This document shows positions 1 through 9,020 of a stretch of DNA of 64,000 nucleotides, one piece after another. The position numbers and the translations under genes were made by a program. The DNA is taken from the NCBI RefSeq assembly GCF_024346755.1, contig NZ_AP024861.1, positions 2,046,001-2,110,000 of the forward strand, given 5' to 3'. This DNA comes from Vibrio aerogenes (GTDB lineage Bacteria; Pseudomonadota; Gammaproteobacteria; Enterobacterales; Vibrionaceae). The notes beneath the pieces were generated by a model that was not told the DNA's origin, did no database searches, and saw only the letters and a program-made list of their open reading frames with translations. Positions within the stretch are counted from its first letter, which is position 1, and each line of letters begins with the position of its first letter.

Positions 1-401
1 GAATTGATATGTCTTCTGAACATGAGCGTTATCTGGCAGAAGAACACTTTAATGCGCCGGTTGTTGTGAAAAACTATCCGAAAGATATTAAAGCATTCTA
101 CATGCGCATGAATGATGATGGCAAAACAGTTGCCGCCATGGATGTTCTTGCCCCCGGTATTGGTGAGATCATTGGTGGTTCGCAGCGTGAGGAGCGTCTG
201 GATATTCTTGATCAGCGTATGGTTGAAATGGGAATCGACCCGGAACATATGAACTGGTACCGGGATTTACGCCGCTACGGCACCGTCCCTCACTCAGGTT
301 TCGGACTCGGTTTTGAGCGCTTAGTCTCTTATGTCACAGGTATGGCCAACATCAGAGATGTGATTCCATTCCCCCGTGCGCCCCGTTCAGCAAATTTCTG
401 A
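1..401 (+). CDS. asnS: Asparaginyl-tRNA synthetase, C-terminal part (5' end outside window)
   Basis: The last ~133 codons of a class II aminoacyl-tRNA synthetase; the open frame runs in from the left edge (first full codon at base 3). AsnRS charges tRNA-Asn in the cytoplasm. Visible family marks are the segment [16 protein letters not shown] and the class II motif 3 region [15 protein letters not shown], ending in [15 protein letters not shown], which is the usual AsnRS C-terminus. The nearest alternative, aspartyl-tRNA synthetase, has a different end. A strong intrinsic terminator follows 23 bases after the stop. Only the truncation by the window edge is unusual. Confidence 0.97.
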   Translation, partial: IDMSSEHERYLAEEHFNAPVVVKNYPKDIKAFYMRMNDDGKTVAAMDVLAPGIGEIIGGSQREERLDILDQRMVEMGIDPEHMNWYRDLRRYGTVPHSGFGLGFERLVSYVTGMANIRDVIPFPRAPRSANF

Positions 402-424
402 ACATTGTCAACAAATAACTCGAC

Positions 425-454
425 AAGACCGCCTGAATACAGGCGGTCTTTTTT
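425..454 (+). terminator. Intrinsic terminator after asnS
   Basis: Perfect 11-bp stem AAGACCGCCTG / CAGGCGGTCTT with loop AATA, followed by a run of Ts. It lies just downstream of the asnS stop codon. Confidence 0.95.
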
Positions 455-527
455 ATATTCTCCGCCTCATTATCTCATCTGACCACTATTTAAATCATTT
501 TCTCTTTTATGATGAAATACAGGAAAG

Positions 528-541
528 ATTCTTTAAAGAAT
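528..541. promoter_or_regulatory. 14-bp palindrome in the asnS–aspC gap
   Basis: The 309-base gap between asnS and aspC holds the asnS terminator and this perfect palindrome, ATTCTTTAAAGAAT, about 170 bases before the aspC start. It could be an operator, but I do not recognise the motif and AT-rich palindromes of this length can occur by chance. A small GGGC/GCCC hairpin lies near 663–678. I see nothing else in the gap. Confidence 0.3.
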
Positions 542-710
542 TGTGCTGAAAATCGCTCTTTTGTCAGAGATATAAGTAAAACAATAAAAAATTTATATTT
601 TTCTAAAAATCACGGTTGTATCAGCATGGTCATAGATGTATAAATAAAATCTGAAACAGCGTGGGCCTTCATAAGCCCTTTTCAGATAAAAATAGACATG
701 GATGAGAGTT

Positions 711-1901
711 ATGTTCGAAAAAGTTGCTGCAGCCCCGGCAGACCCCATTTTAGGCCTGACGGAAGAATTTAAAAAAGATTCCCGTAAAGAAAAGATCAAT
801 CTTGGTGTTGGCATTTATAAAGATGAAAATGGTTCAACCCCTGTTCTTAAGACGGTCAAAAAAGCTGAAGCAAAACTCCTTGAAACCGAAAGCACAAAAT
901 CCTATCTGACGATTGATGGCACAGCAGAATATGCGCTTGCTGTTCAGCAATTATTGTTCGGTGCGGACTCTGAGATTATTTCAACACAAAGAGCAAAAAC
1001 AGCTCAGGCTCCCGGCGGTACCGGCGCACTTCGTCTTGCTGGTGAATTTATTAAACGCCACCTCGGAAATGTCAAAATATGGATTAGTAACCCAACCTGG
1101 GCGAACCACCAAAGCGTATTTAAAGCAGCTGGCCTCGAGATAGCTCAGTACGCCTATTACAATGCAGAATCTAAAGAGAAAGATTTTGCTGCAATGATCG
1201 CTGATCTTGAAAATGCGACACCAGGAGATATCGTTCTTCTGCATGGCTGTTGCCACAATCCAACCGGTATCGATCCAACGACTGAAGAGTGGGAAACTCT
1301 GGCAAAAATGGTCGCTGAAAAGCAACTGTTACCATTGTTTGATTTCGCTTATCAGGGTTTTGCTAAAGGTGTTGAAGAAGATGCAGAAGGTTTACGTATT
1401 TTCTCCCGTTATAACCGTGAACTGCTGATTGCCAGCTCATTTTCTAAAAACTTTGGCTTGTACAGTGAACGGGTTGGTGCGTTTACCTTAGTTGCTGAAT
1501 CAGAAGAGATTGCTGTTCAAGCATTTTCGCAGGTGAAAGCGATTATCCGCTCAGTCTATTCAAACCCGCCTGCGCACGGCTCTGCTGTGGTGACAACCAT
1601 TTTGAATTCACCCGAACTCTATCAGGAGTGGCTCAATGAGGTTGCTGAAATGCGGGACCGAATTCAGGAAATGAGAACCCTCTTCGTCGACACGCTCAAA
1701 GAATACGGCGTTCAGCAGGATTTCAGTTTCATTTCACGCCAAAATGGTATGTTCTCTTTCTCTGGTTTAAATAAAGACCAGGTTGAGCAGTTAAAAACTG
1801 ATTTTGGTATTTATATTGTCGGCTCCGGACGAATCAGCGTTGCTGGCATGACAAAAGCAAATATGCAACCATTGTGTAAGGCGATTGCTGCGGTTCTTTA
1901 A
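711..1901 (+). CDS. aspC: Aspartate / aromatic-amino-acid aminotransferase
   Basis: A class I PLP-dependent aminotransferase of 396 residues, the usual size. It moves the amino group between aspartate (or aromatic amino acids) and 2-oxoglutarate in the cytoplasm. Visible motifs are [10 protein letters not shown] near the N-terminus, [10 protein letters not shown] in the substrate region, [15 protein letters not shown] carrying the PLP lysine (about residue 247), and the closing GRISVAGM with its substrate-binding arginine. I chose the second ATG (711), because family members begin MFEK; an in-frame ATG at 702 would add three residues. The gene stands alone between two terminators. AspC and TyrB are hard to separate by sequence, so substrate preference is uncertain. 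Confidence 0.93.
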   Translation: MFEKVAAAPADPILGLTEEFKKDSRKEKINLGVGIYKDENGSTPVLKTVKKAEAKLLETESTKSYLTIDGTAEYALAVQQLLFGADSEIISTQRAKTAQAPGGTGALRLAGEFIKRHLGNVKIWISNPTWANHQSVFKAAGLEIAQYAYYNAESKEKDFAAMIADLENATPGDIVLLHGCCHNPTGIDPTTEEWETLAKMVAEKQLLPLFDFAYQGFAKGVEEDAEGLRIFSRYNRELLIASSFSKNFGLYSERVGAFTLVAESEEIAVQAFSQVKAIIRSVYSNPPAHGSAVVTTILNSPELYQEWLNEVAEMRDRIQEMRTLFVDTLKEYGVQQDFSFISRQNGMFSFSGLNKDQVEQLKTDFGIYIVGSGRISVAGMTKANMQPLCKAIAAVL

Positions 1902-1924
1902 GCTTATCTCCCGGATTTTGGTAC

Positions 1925-1967
1925 AAAAAAGCCGTGCTCTGGTATGATATCTGGCACGGCTTTTTAT
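1925..1967. terminator. Bidirectional terminator between aspC and uxuA
   Basis: AAAAAGCCGTGC and GCACGGCTTTTT form a 12-bp stem with A- and T-runs on both sides, so it can serve the convergent aspC (plus) and uxuA (minus) transcripts. Confidence 0.92.
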
Positions 1968-1986
1968 ATTTCATTCAGCAAAAAAC

Positions 1987-3045
1987 TTAACGACTTAAAC
2001 TATCCCATACCCCCCAGATATACATAATGCCGAGAGCCCGGTCATATAAACCATAACCAGGTCTTGCCCACGCTTCTTCACCCCAGATATGACGACCGTG
2101 ATCCGGGCGAACATACCCCGAATAATCATGCTGGTGAAGCGTTTCAATGACTTTGACTGTATCAACAGAACCATCACATGCCCGGTGAGATGTCTCAATA
2201 AAATCACCATTCTCATATCGTTTTACGTTTCTGATATGAATAAAGTGAATTCTGGAACAATATGTATGAATAATATCCGGAATATCATTTGCTGAAGAGC
2301 CCAGCGAACCGGTACACAAACTTAACCCATTGTATGGGCTGTCAACTAAATTGAGAAAACGCCCAATGTTCTCTTTATTAATGATGATGCGGGGTAAACC
2401 AAAAATAGGAAAAGCCGGATCATCAGGATGGATACCCATTTTGATGTCACACGCTTCGCAAACCGGGATAATTTGCTCAAGAAAATACTTCAGGTTTTGC
2501 CAAAGATCTTCTGCGGTAAAGCCTTCATATTGCTTAAACGTTTCTTTCAGCTTCGCTAAACGCTCAGGCTCCCAACCGGGCATGGTCACGTCAACATCTT
2601 TCGAAATTTTATCAATCAACGTGATTGGATCGATGTTTTCTATCTGACTTTTTTCAAAAAAGAGAGCGTTAGAACCATCTTCTGTTTGCTTATATAATTC
2701 AGTCCGGGTCCAGTCAAACACCGGCATAAAATTATAGCAAACAACTTTGACGCCAGCTTTTGCCAGCCGCCTGAGTGTTTCTTTATAATTTTCGATATAC
2801 TTATCGCGGGTTGGCAGCCCTAACTTAATATCTTCATGGACATTCACACTTTCGACGACATCAATGTGAAAACCTGCTTTCTCAATCAGCGCTTTTTCCC
2901 GATTGATTCTGGACTGTTCCCAGACCTCTCCGGCCGGCATATCGTGGAGTGACCACACGATACCCTCAACTCCCGGTATTTGCCGGATATGCTGAAGCGA
3001 GATCTGATCATTCCCTTCACCATACCATCTGAATGTCATCTTCAT
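1987..3045 (-). CDS. uxuA: Mannonate dehydratase
   Basis: Converts D-mannonate to 2-keto-3-deoxygluconate (KDG) in glucuronate breakdown. The product has 352 residues. The start MKMTFRWYGEGND and later GIVWSLHDMP, MGIHPDDP and CDGSVDTV agree with the family; the length fits the shorter UxuA type rather than the ~394-residue enterobacterial enzyme. The ATG at 3045 is chosen because GGAGGT lies 6 bases upstream; an open frame reaching 3078 has no such site. It follows dctP in the same direction but a terminator sits between them, so read-through or a separate promoter is needed. The neighbouring TRAP transporter suggests the pair imports and degrades a hexuronate or aldonate. Confidence 0.93.
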   Translation of the reverse strand: MKMTFRWYGEGNDQISLQHIRQIPGVEGIVWSLHDMPAGEVWEQSRINREKALIEKAGFHIDVVESVNVHEDIKLGLPTRDKYIENYKETLRRLAKAGVKVVCYNFMPVFDWTRTELYKQTEDGSNALFFEKSQIENIDPITLIDKISKDVDVTMPGWEPERLAKLKETFKQYEGFTAEDLWQNLKYFLEQIIPVCEACDIKMGIHPDDPAFPIFGLPRIIINKENIGRFLNLVDSPYNGLSLCTGSLGSSANDIPDIIHTYCSRIHFIHIRNVKRYENGDFIETSHRACDGSVDTVKVIETLHQHDYSGYVRPDHGRHIWGEEAWARPGYGLYDRALGIMYIWGVWDSLSR

Positions 3046-3106
3046 ATGCGGACCTCCGATATGACTTTTAATCATCAAGCCATCTGAATGACTGAAATTT
3101 TACCAA

Positions 3107-3139
3107 TAAAAAAAGCGTTCAGAGAACTCTGAACGCTTT
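3107..3139 (-). terminator. Terminator between dctP and uxuA
   Basis: Perfect 13-bp stem (AAAGCGTTCAGAG / CTCTGAACGCTTT) with a 2-base loop and a 7-base T run on the minus strand. It may attenuate transcription of uxuA relative to the transporter genes. Confidence 0.9.
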
Positions 3140-3152
3140 AAAGAGTAAAAAA

Positions 3153-4124
3153 TTATTTACCCTGAATTTGATCCAACATACCCACCAGTTCAGGATTTTC
3201 TTTTCTGAACTTATCATAAACTGGTTTAACTGCATCCTGGAATTTGCTGATATCACTATCAACAAATTTCACGTTATATTTCTTCAGTTCCTTGACTGAT
3301 TTCTCAACATAATTGCTCCAGTTTGTATCCTGAACCTTGACAGTTTCAGCAGCGACTTCACGGATAATTTTACGCTGTTCATCAGTCAGTGAATCCCAGG
3401 TACTGGTGGAAACAACAAGTACATCAGGCACCATGGTATGTTTGTCATATGAATACACTTTCTTCACTTCATAGTGACGCGAAGAATAGTAAGACGGAAT
3501 ATTATTCTCTGCACCATCCACAACACCCTGTTGCAATGCAGAATATAATTCGCCGTATGGTAATGGCACAGGCGTTCCGCCCAGTGCTTTAATCGTATCA
3601 ATCGATAAAGCAGAGTTTTGAACCCGGATTTTCATACCTTTCAGGTCTGAAGGGGTCTTAATTGGCTTATCAGTATAAAAACTACGTGCACCAGCATCCA
3701 GGAATGCCAGACCAATAAAGCCGGAGTCACGGGACGAAGCAAGAATTTTCTTACCAATTGGTCCCAGAAGTACTTCATCATACTGAGCACGATCTTTGTA
3801 TAAATATGGTAGTGACAGCAATTTATAATCTGGTGCAAAAGCTGTCAGAGGCGCAGCACTGACTTTCGTAAATGCAATCGTACCATTCTGGACCATTTGT
3901 AATAAATTAGTCTCATTACCTAACGTACCATTTGGATAAACTTTAACGCGAATACCCGCACGCTTTTTAACTTGTTTCGCAAACCAATCCAGAGAGCTGT
4001 GTACCGGGTGCTCGGTTGGTAGCGCATGAGCCAGTTTCAGAGTCGCTGCCTGCGCAACATTTCCAGAAAGAAGGGCCGCAGTAGCAATAGAACATGCAAA
4101 AAATACTTGATTAAGTTTTATCAT
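3153..4124 (-). CDS. dctP: TRAP transporter solute-binding protein (DctP family)
   Basis: Periplasmic substrate-binding subunit of a tripartite ATP-independent transporter, 323 residues. A Sec signal peptide is clear (hydrophobic core, then AQAATLK as the cleavage region at about residue 26). Family marks include LKLAHALPTEHPVH at the mature N-terminus, the MKIRVQNS segment with the arginine that usually grips the substrate carboxylate, and GVVDGAENN. It is the third gene of dctQ–dctM–dctP, 20 bases after dctM. Linkage to uxuA and a KdgR-like site upstream of dctQ suggest a sugar acid as substrate. The gene symbol is generic for the family. Confidence 0.9.
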   Translation of the reverse strand: MIKLNQVFFACSIATAALLSGNVAQAATLKLAHALPTEHPVHSSLDWFAKQVKKRAGIRVKVYPNGTLGNETNLLQMVQNGTIAFTKVSAAPLTAFAPDYKLLSLPYLYKDRAQYDEVLLGPIGKKILASSRDSGFIGLAFLDAGARSFYTDKPIKTPSDLKGMKIRVQNSALSIDTIKALGGTPVPLPYGELYSALQQGVVDGAENNIPSYYSSRHYEVKKVYSYDKHTMVPDVLVVSTSTWDSLTDEQRKIIREVAAETVKVQDTNWSNYVEKSVKELKKYNVKFVDSDISKFQDAVKPVYDKFRKENPELVGMLDQIQGK

Positions 4125-4144
4125 CGTAGGGGTCCTGCTATTAG

Positions 4145-5503
4145 TTAATATTTATATCCGGCTAGTCCAGGTAGCCATAAAGATAGTGAAGGAAACAGTG
4201 TGACTAAAGCCAGCGTCGCTATCATGATCAAAAACAGAGGTAATAATTTTGGAACAACCTGCCCCAGTTTCATCTCTGACACACTACAGCCAACAAATAG
4301 TGCTGTTCCAACCGGCGGTGTACATATACCGATACAGAGGTTAAAGACTAAAATAATACCAAAGTGCACCGGATCAATTCCTAATTGCATCGCAATCGGT
4401 AAAAAGATCGGCGTAAATATGAGAACTGCCGGCGTCATATCCATAAAGGTGCCAATCACCAGCAGAATCACATTCATCAACAGAATCACAACAATAGGAT
4501 TTGTTGAAGTTTCCATCACAAAATCTGCAATAAATGTCGGAATATCAGCGTTTGCCATAGACCATGACATTGCAGAAGATGTTGCAACCATCAGTAAAAC
4601 AATTGAAGTTGTGACCACACTTTCAATCAGAAGTGGCATCATGTCATCAAGTTTTAATTCACGGTAAGCAATACCCAGAATCAAAGCGTAAACAACGGCG
4701 ATTGCTGAGGCTTCTGTCGCAGTAAAAATACCTGCGAGAATACCGCCCATGATGATGACAACCAGCCCCAGACTTGGCAGTGCGTCCCAGATAACTTTAC
4801 TGGTTTTTTCCTGAAAAACAATTTTTTCTCTGGGGATATTGTAACGTTTGCCAAGCAACATGATACCGATCATGATGCCTAATCCCATCATGATCCCCGG
4901 AATATATCCTGCAATAAACAGATATTGCACAGAAGTACTACTGACCAAAGCAAACAAGATCAAAATATTTGAAGGCGGTATCAGCAAACCTGAAGGACAA
5001 GATGCCACATTGACTGCTGTGGAAAAATCCATCGGGTAATTGTGCTTCTTCTGTAATGGCTTCATGATTCCGCCGACAGCAGCAGCAGATGCAACAGCTG
5101 AGCCGGATAAAGAACCAAATAACATATTTGCAATCACGTTAACGTGTGACAAAGAGCCTGGTAAACGTCCGCCAAACAGCATTGCAAAGTTAATCAGCCT
5201 CGCCGCCAGACCACCCCGGTTCATTAGGTTCCCCGCTACAATAAAAAACGGGAGAGCCAGCAGACCAAAGTTATCTAAACCATTTGCAAGCTTTTGTGAA
5301 ACTAATATCGTTGTTTTATCGATTGGAAAGTCGATAAACACAGTAAACATTGCCGCAATACCGATTGAAAATGCAATAGGTACACCAACAAGTAATAAAA
5401 TACCCAGAACACCAAATAAGACGACAACCGGGAAGAAATCATAAAAAACATCAGGCGCATTTGCTAAAAAATCCTGACTAAATAATAAATCAATAAGCGT
5501 CAT
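4145..5503 (-). CDS. dctM: TRAP transporter large permease (DctM family)
   Basis: Large membrane subunit of the TRAP transporter, 452 residues and mostly hydrophobic, with about 12 membrane segments expected. Recognisable parts are GVPIAFSIGIAAMFT near the N-terminus, GSLSGSAVASAAAVGG and PPSNILILFALVS in the centre, and CIGICTPPVGTALFVG near the C-terminus, all typical of DctM. A ribosome binding site (GAGGAAG) precedes the ATG at 5503. It starts 18 bases after dctQ ends, so the two are co-translated. It should energise uptake with a sodium gradient, as in characterised relatives. Confidence 0.93.
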   Translation of the reverse strand: MTLIDLLFSQDFLANAPDVFYDFFPVVVLFGVLGILLLVGVPIAFSIGIAAMFTVFIDFPIDKTTILVSQKLANGLDNFGLLALPFFIVAGNLMNRGGLAARLINFAMLFGGRLPGSLSHVNVIANMLFGSLSGSAVASAAAVGGIMKPLQKKHNYPMDFSTAVNVASCPSGLLIPPSNILILFALVSSTSVQYLFIAGYIPGIMMGLGIMIGIMLLGKRYNIPREKIVFQEKTSKVIWDALPSLGLVVIIMGGILAGIFTATEASAIAVVYALILGIAYRELKLDDMMPLLIESVVTTSIVLLMVATSSAMSWSMANADIPTFIADFVMETSTNPIVVILLMNVILLVIGTFMDMTPAVLIFTPIFLPIAMQLGIDPVHFGIILVFNLCIGICTPPVGTALFVGCSVSEMKLGQVVPKLLPLFLIMIATLALVTLFPSLSLWLPGLAGYKY

Positions 5504-5521
5504 TAGATACTTCCTCTCTCG

Positions 5522-6034
5522 TTACTGGGATTTGCGCTTGATTAAACAGCCTATCGCCTGAATGATGTCGACAAGACCGAAATAGCAGATAATAACCCCC
5601 GAAACAGGGACAACCAGATAGACATACCCGATGAGCAAATGGTGTCCACCAATGACAATTCCCGGAGAAATCTGTCCGTGATGCAACGTATTTGTTACCA
5701 GGTAGTAGCCGCCATAAATTAAAGCAATACTGGAAAAAGCAAAAATGATCAGATTGATAAAAATTTGTTGGACTAATTTGCCCCGCTCTCCCATTCTTGC
5801 TGCAAGCAGCTCTAAGGATAAATGACGCTTAACAGAAAACGTGTATGCTCCACCGAGAATACCAATCCACATTAATAAATAACGAGATAGCTCATCTGTA
5901 AAGTTCGAAGGATCTCTAATCACAAACCGGGTGAAGACCTGCCACACCACTGCAGCGATCATTATTACCATAAAAAAGGTTAATAAATAACGCAGTACTT
6001 TGTGAATATAATCATTAAACATTTTAATTATCAT
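5522..6034 (-). CDS. dctQ: TRAP transporter small permease (DctQ family)
   Basis: Small membrane subunit of the transporter, 170 residues with four hydrophobic segments. FTDELSRYLLMWIGILGGAY is the usual DctQ signature, and VKRHLSLELLA follows. First gene of the dctQMP–uxuA unit. The ATG at 6034 has GGAG rather far upstream (12 bases); a second ATG four codons later is an alternative start. The long upstream region carries the candidate operators described separately. Confidence 0.9.
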   Translation of the reverse strand: MIIKMFNDYIHKVLRYLLTFFMVIMIAAVVWQVFTRFVIRDPSNFTDELSRYLLMWIGILGGAYTFSVKRHLSLELLAARMGERGKLVQQIFINLIIFAFSSIALIYGGYYLVTNTLHHGQISPGIVIGGHHLLIGYVYLVVPVSGVIICYFGLVDIIQAIGCLIKRKSQ

Positions 6035-6225
6035 ATGGTTAATTTTCTCCGGGGATATAAGTTACAACAGCACACAAAAATTCCTTTTTATTTCATTCAC
6101 AACAATAAATTATTATCCGGCAATTATGAACCCATGCTCACAATCTTTATTCACCAGACACTCCGGGCATTCCGGATTCATTACACGCCTCATTCAGCTC
6201 AGGATGTCTGTGTTGATATAAAGAT

Positions 6226-6446
6226 ACATTTGGTATGACATTAAAAATAGTTTTGAGATCAAAAAATCGGTTCTATCTTTGAAATGATGTTTCAAAATAT
6301 GACATATTTAACATTATATGAAAAAAAAATTGCCTTTATTGTCGATTTATCTCGCATAAAACAACAAAATTGGAATAACAGGATAAACGCAATAAGTCAC
6401 ATAAAGACTTAAATTGGTATAACAGAAATAAAATTTGGCACAATAA
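6226..6446. promoter_or_regulatory. dctQ upstream region: repeated TTGGTAT-type sites
   Basis: The 765-base gap between dctQ and the chemoreceptor gene has no convincing ORF. It contains two near-identical 15-mers, AAATTGGAATAACAG (6367–6381) and AAATTGGTATAACAG (6411–6425), one mismatch apart and 44 bases from each other. Weaker copies are ATTTGGTATGACATT (about 6228) and AAATTTGGCACAAT (from 6431). The AAATTGGTAT half equals one half of the published ExuR/UxuR palindrome (AAATTGGTATACCAATTT). A GntR-family uronate regulator is therefore a reasonable but unproven reader. Confidence 0.45.
6280..6294. promoter_or_regulatory. KdgR-like operator
   Basis: TGAAATGATGTTTCA is a TGAAA-N5-TTTCA inverted repeat, close to the known gammaproteobacterial KdgR site (TGAAAC-N3-GTTTCA). 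KdgR is an IclR-family repressor relieved by KDG, which is the product of the downstream UxuA reaction. The fit with pathway logic raises confidence. It lies about 246 bases before dctQ. Confidence 0.5.
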
Positions 6447-6714
6447 AACAATACACATATAGAATGAATGGATAATTCTGAATCCAGAATCAGATAAAGA
6501 ATTGATCAAACAGGAGTTTACATTTCTATATTGAAAAATTGGCTCATGATTCAAGTTCACCTCACGCAGGATTGAATCAGATAACGTACTTTATTACGCC
6601 TGAATCATCTCATAAGAGTATAAAAATTGTTCAATTCAGAAATTTTGCGATAATCTGCTTTTTGAGCATCTGTCAAAAGCATTCATCAGATAAAGATTAG
6701 TAATACAAAAGAAA

Positions 6715-6733
6715 AGACATGTGAACCATGTCT
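6715..6733. repeat. Hairpin with TGAAC loop, 3' side of the chemoreceptor gene
   Basis: AGACATG–TGAAC–CATGTCT, a perfect 7-bp stem. A related hairpin with the same loop lies on the 5' side of the gene at 8793–8815. Confidence 0.5.
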
Positions 6734-6752
6734 GGAGGAATGAGTCGTTTGC

Positions 6753-6785
6753 AAAAAAGTCCGGCATGTTCATCACGCCGGACTG
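6753..6785 (-). terminator. Terminator of the dCache chemoreceptor gene
   Basis: AGTCCGGC / GCCGGACT 8-bp stem followed on the minus strand by TTTTTT. It lies 15 bases past the stop codon of the chemoreceptor gene. Confidence 0.92.
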
Positions 6786-6799
6786 AAGAACGACACGTA

Positions 6800-8689
6800 T
6801 TATATCTTAAAGCGGCTGAGTTCTCTTTCCAGCCCCTGAACCAGTTTATGTAATTCCTGACTCTGTTCTGCTGCACCCAGTGCATCATTGGCCAGTTGAT
6901 CACTGACCTCCCTGACAGATTCAGTATTATGATTGATATCTGCGGTCACCAGTGACTGTTCCTCGGCTGCAGAGGCGATTTGGGTCGCCATGTCACTGAT
7001 GACTGAAACCGACTCACTGATAGCATTCAGGCTTTCACCGGTCACATTGAACTCTTCAACGCTGGTTTCAACCAGATTATGGCTTTCTGTCATCACATTC
7101 ACAGCGTTTGAGGTGACTTTCTGCAAACCTTCAATCTTCGACTGAATTTCTTCAGTTGAGGCATGCGTTCTCTGTGAAAGCACCCTGACTTCATCGGCCA
7201 CCACAGCAAACCCTCTTCCCTGCTCACCGGCCCTTGCGGCTTCAATTGCAGCATTCAAAGCCAGTAAATTCGTTTGCTCTGCAATATCTGTAATCGTAGA
7301 CAGAATTGTCGATATTTCATTGGTATGCACTTTAAGATCAGCAATGATGGTTGTCGCACGGGTTAACTCCTCAGCCAGCTGATTGATCGAATGCATGCTT
7401 TTCTGCATTTGCTCATATCCCTGAGAACCAAGCTCAACCGAATGATTCGCATTTTTCGCTGTATTTTCTGCGTTACCCGCAATTTCAGCCGTGGCAGAAG
7501 CCATCTCCGTCACCGCAGTCGCAACCATGGTGATTTCATCCTGCTGGGTTTTCAGTTTTGAACTCTGCTGCGACGCGGCGGAAGCTGCAAAGTCAGCTTT
7601 TTGTCCCAGTGAAACAGACACATCATTCACTTTCTGCATCATTGTATGAATGCGATCCACAAACTTATTAAACTGATATGCCAGCTGCCCGACCTCATCC
7701 TGACCACTGACAACAAGTCTGCGGGTCAAATCACCTTCTCCTTCAGCGATGTCGGATAATGCCTGAGTCACATTATTTAAGCCTGTCAATTGTTTTGAAA
7801 TGGTCCATACACTGAGCAAAGCAAGTACAATTAAAATACCGGCTGTAATGATCAGCTGGTTGACCAGCATATTATTGACCGGTGCTTCCAGTACTTCTTT
7901 GTCCATAGTCAGCACAAGCAGCCAGTCGGTATGCGGAATTTTTTCCGCGACGACCACTTTTTTCCGGCCATCAATATCAACCACCAAAGATGTATCGTCA
8001 TCTGCAACCTGAATTAAGTTTTGACCACTCAGCTCAGGGACGATTTCACTGATATTTTTCAGGATATTATCTTTATCCGGATGGGCAATAATCGTACCTT
8101 TCTGATTCACTAAAGAGGCATATCCTTCTCCGGCAACAGGAATCGAAAGAATCGTTTTTGTCAGATAATCGAGCGCCAGGTTTGAACCCACAACACCAAT
8201 CAGGCGGCCATTCTGACGCACCGGATCAGCCAGCGTCACCACCAGCGTTTTCATGGTCACGCTGACATATGGCGCGGTGGTCACGGCACTATTTTCTGAT
8301 TTAGCGAGCTTGTACCATCCCCGGACTCTTGGATCATAGCCTGGCTTATTCAGCGAAGGATCCTGACGGAACATTTCTCCTTTCTCATTTCCGTAATAAC
8401 TTAAGCCAAAACCCCCTGATTTTAACGTCTGCCGCAGATGAGGGACGACATCCAGCTCCGTATTATTCTCAATTTCATCTTTCAGGCCTTCAAGAGCCAG
8501 TTGTTTGTCATGGAACCAGTCACCAATCCCCCTGGCATTCGCCTGCAAAGTATGCTGACTGTCATTTTGAATCTGTATCACTGTTTCTGTTTTAAAAGAC
8601 TGATAGCCCTCGGTCACCAGAGTCACTGCAGTTAAAGCAATTGCAACGATAACAGAAAGAACCATTTTCTGCTTCAGACTTAATTGCAT
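6800..8689 (-). CDS. Methyl-accepting chemotaxis protein with dCache sensor domain
   Basis: Transmembrane chemoreceptor, 629 residues. TM1 lies at about residues 8–28, a periplasmic double-Cache ligand domain at about 30–275, and TM2 near 278–300. A HAMP domain and the cytoplasmic signalling domain follow. The hairpin tip [20 protein letters not shown] and [18 protein letters not shown] are unmistakable. It should pass ligand signals to CheA/CheW at the cell pole. AAGGAG lies 8 bases before the ATG at 8689. Single gene with its own terminator. The ligand cannot be read from the sequence; dCache receptors often bind amino acids or organic acids. Confidence 0.95.
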   Translation of the reverse strand: MQLSLKQKMVLSVIVAIALTAVTLVTEGYQSFKTETVIQIQNDSQHTLQANARGIGDWFHDKQLALEGLKDEIENNTELDVVPHLRQTLKSGGFGLSYYGNEKGEMFRQDPSLNKPGYDPRVRGWYKLAKSENSAVTTAPYVSVTMKTLVVTLADPVRQNGRLIGVVGSNLALDYLTKTILSIPVAGEGYASLVNQKGTIIAHPDKDNILKNISEIVPELSGQNLIQVADDDTSLVVDIDGRKKVVVAEKIPHTDWLLVLTMDKEVLEAPVNNMLVNQLIITAGILIVLALLSVWTISKQLTGLNNVTQALSDIAEGEGDLTRRLVVSGQDEVGQLAYQFNKFVDRIHTMMQKVNDVSVSLGQKADFAASAASQQSSKLKTQQDEITMVATAVTEMASATAEIAGNAENTAKNANHSVELGSQGYEQMQKSMHSINQLAEELTRATTIIADLKVHTNEISTILSTITDIAEQTNLLALNAAIEAARAGEQGRGFAVVADEVRVLSQRTHASTEEIQSKIEGLQKVTSNAVNVMTESHNLVETSVEEFNVTGESLNAISESVSVISDMATQIASAAEEQSLVTADINHNTESVREVSDQLANDALGAAEQSQELHKLVQGLERELSRFKI

Positions 8690-8792
8690 AAGAAGCTCTC
8701 CTTCACATCAAGTATTCATCGGATAGTGCACCGTCTTTGCATCCACCGGACTGTTTAACCCATTTATTCAGTATAGTAAGTTCTATTTTGTA

Positions 8793-8815
8793 ACGTGTCT
8801 GTGAACCAGACATGT
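8793..8815. repeat. Hairpin with TGAAC loop, 5' side of the chemoreceptor gene
   Basis: ACGTGTCTG–TGAAC–CAGACATGT, a 9-bp stem with one mismatch. It lies in the 331-base gap (8690–9020) between two divergently transcribed genes; I see no other clear element in that gap. Confidence 0.5.
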
Positions 8816-9020
8816 CAGCCTGATTTCCTTCTCTTCAGGTAAAGCATCCTTATTGACGAAATAAATAATTAATAATTTAACGGCTTAAAGCAGATAATAT
8901 TGACTTTTAATTTATTTTTGTGAAACAGAATGTGAAAAGAGCAGAACAGAAAACATTTAAAAAAAATGACAGAGCGATTATCCTTGCCGCCGGGATGAAT
9001 CTAAATTGGGAGAACACCTG

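Noticed and set aside
593..814. 73-codon minus-strand ORF over the aspC start
   Set aside because: Antisense to aspC, with no ribosome binding site or family likeness.
4200..5444. Several long plus-strand ORFs opposite dctM
   Set aside because: Antisense shadows of a hydrophobic gene; compositions are unlike real proteins and no binding sites are present.
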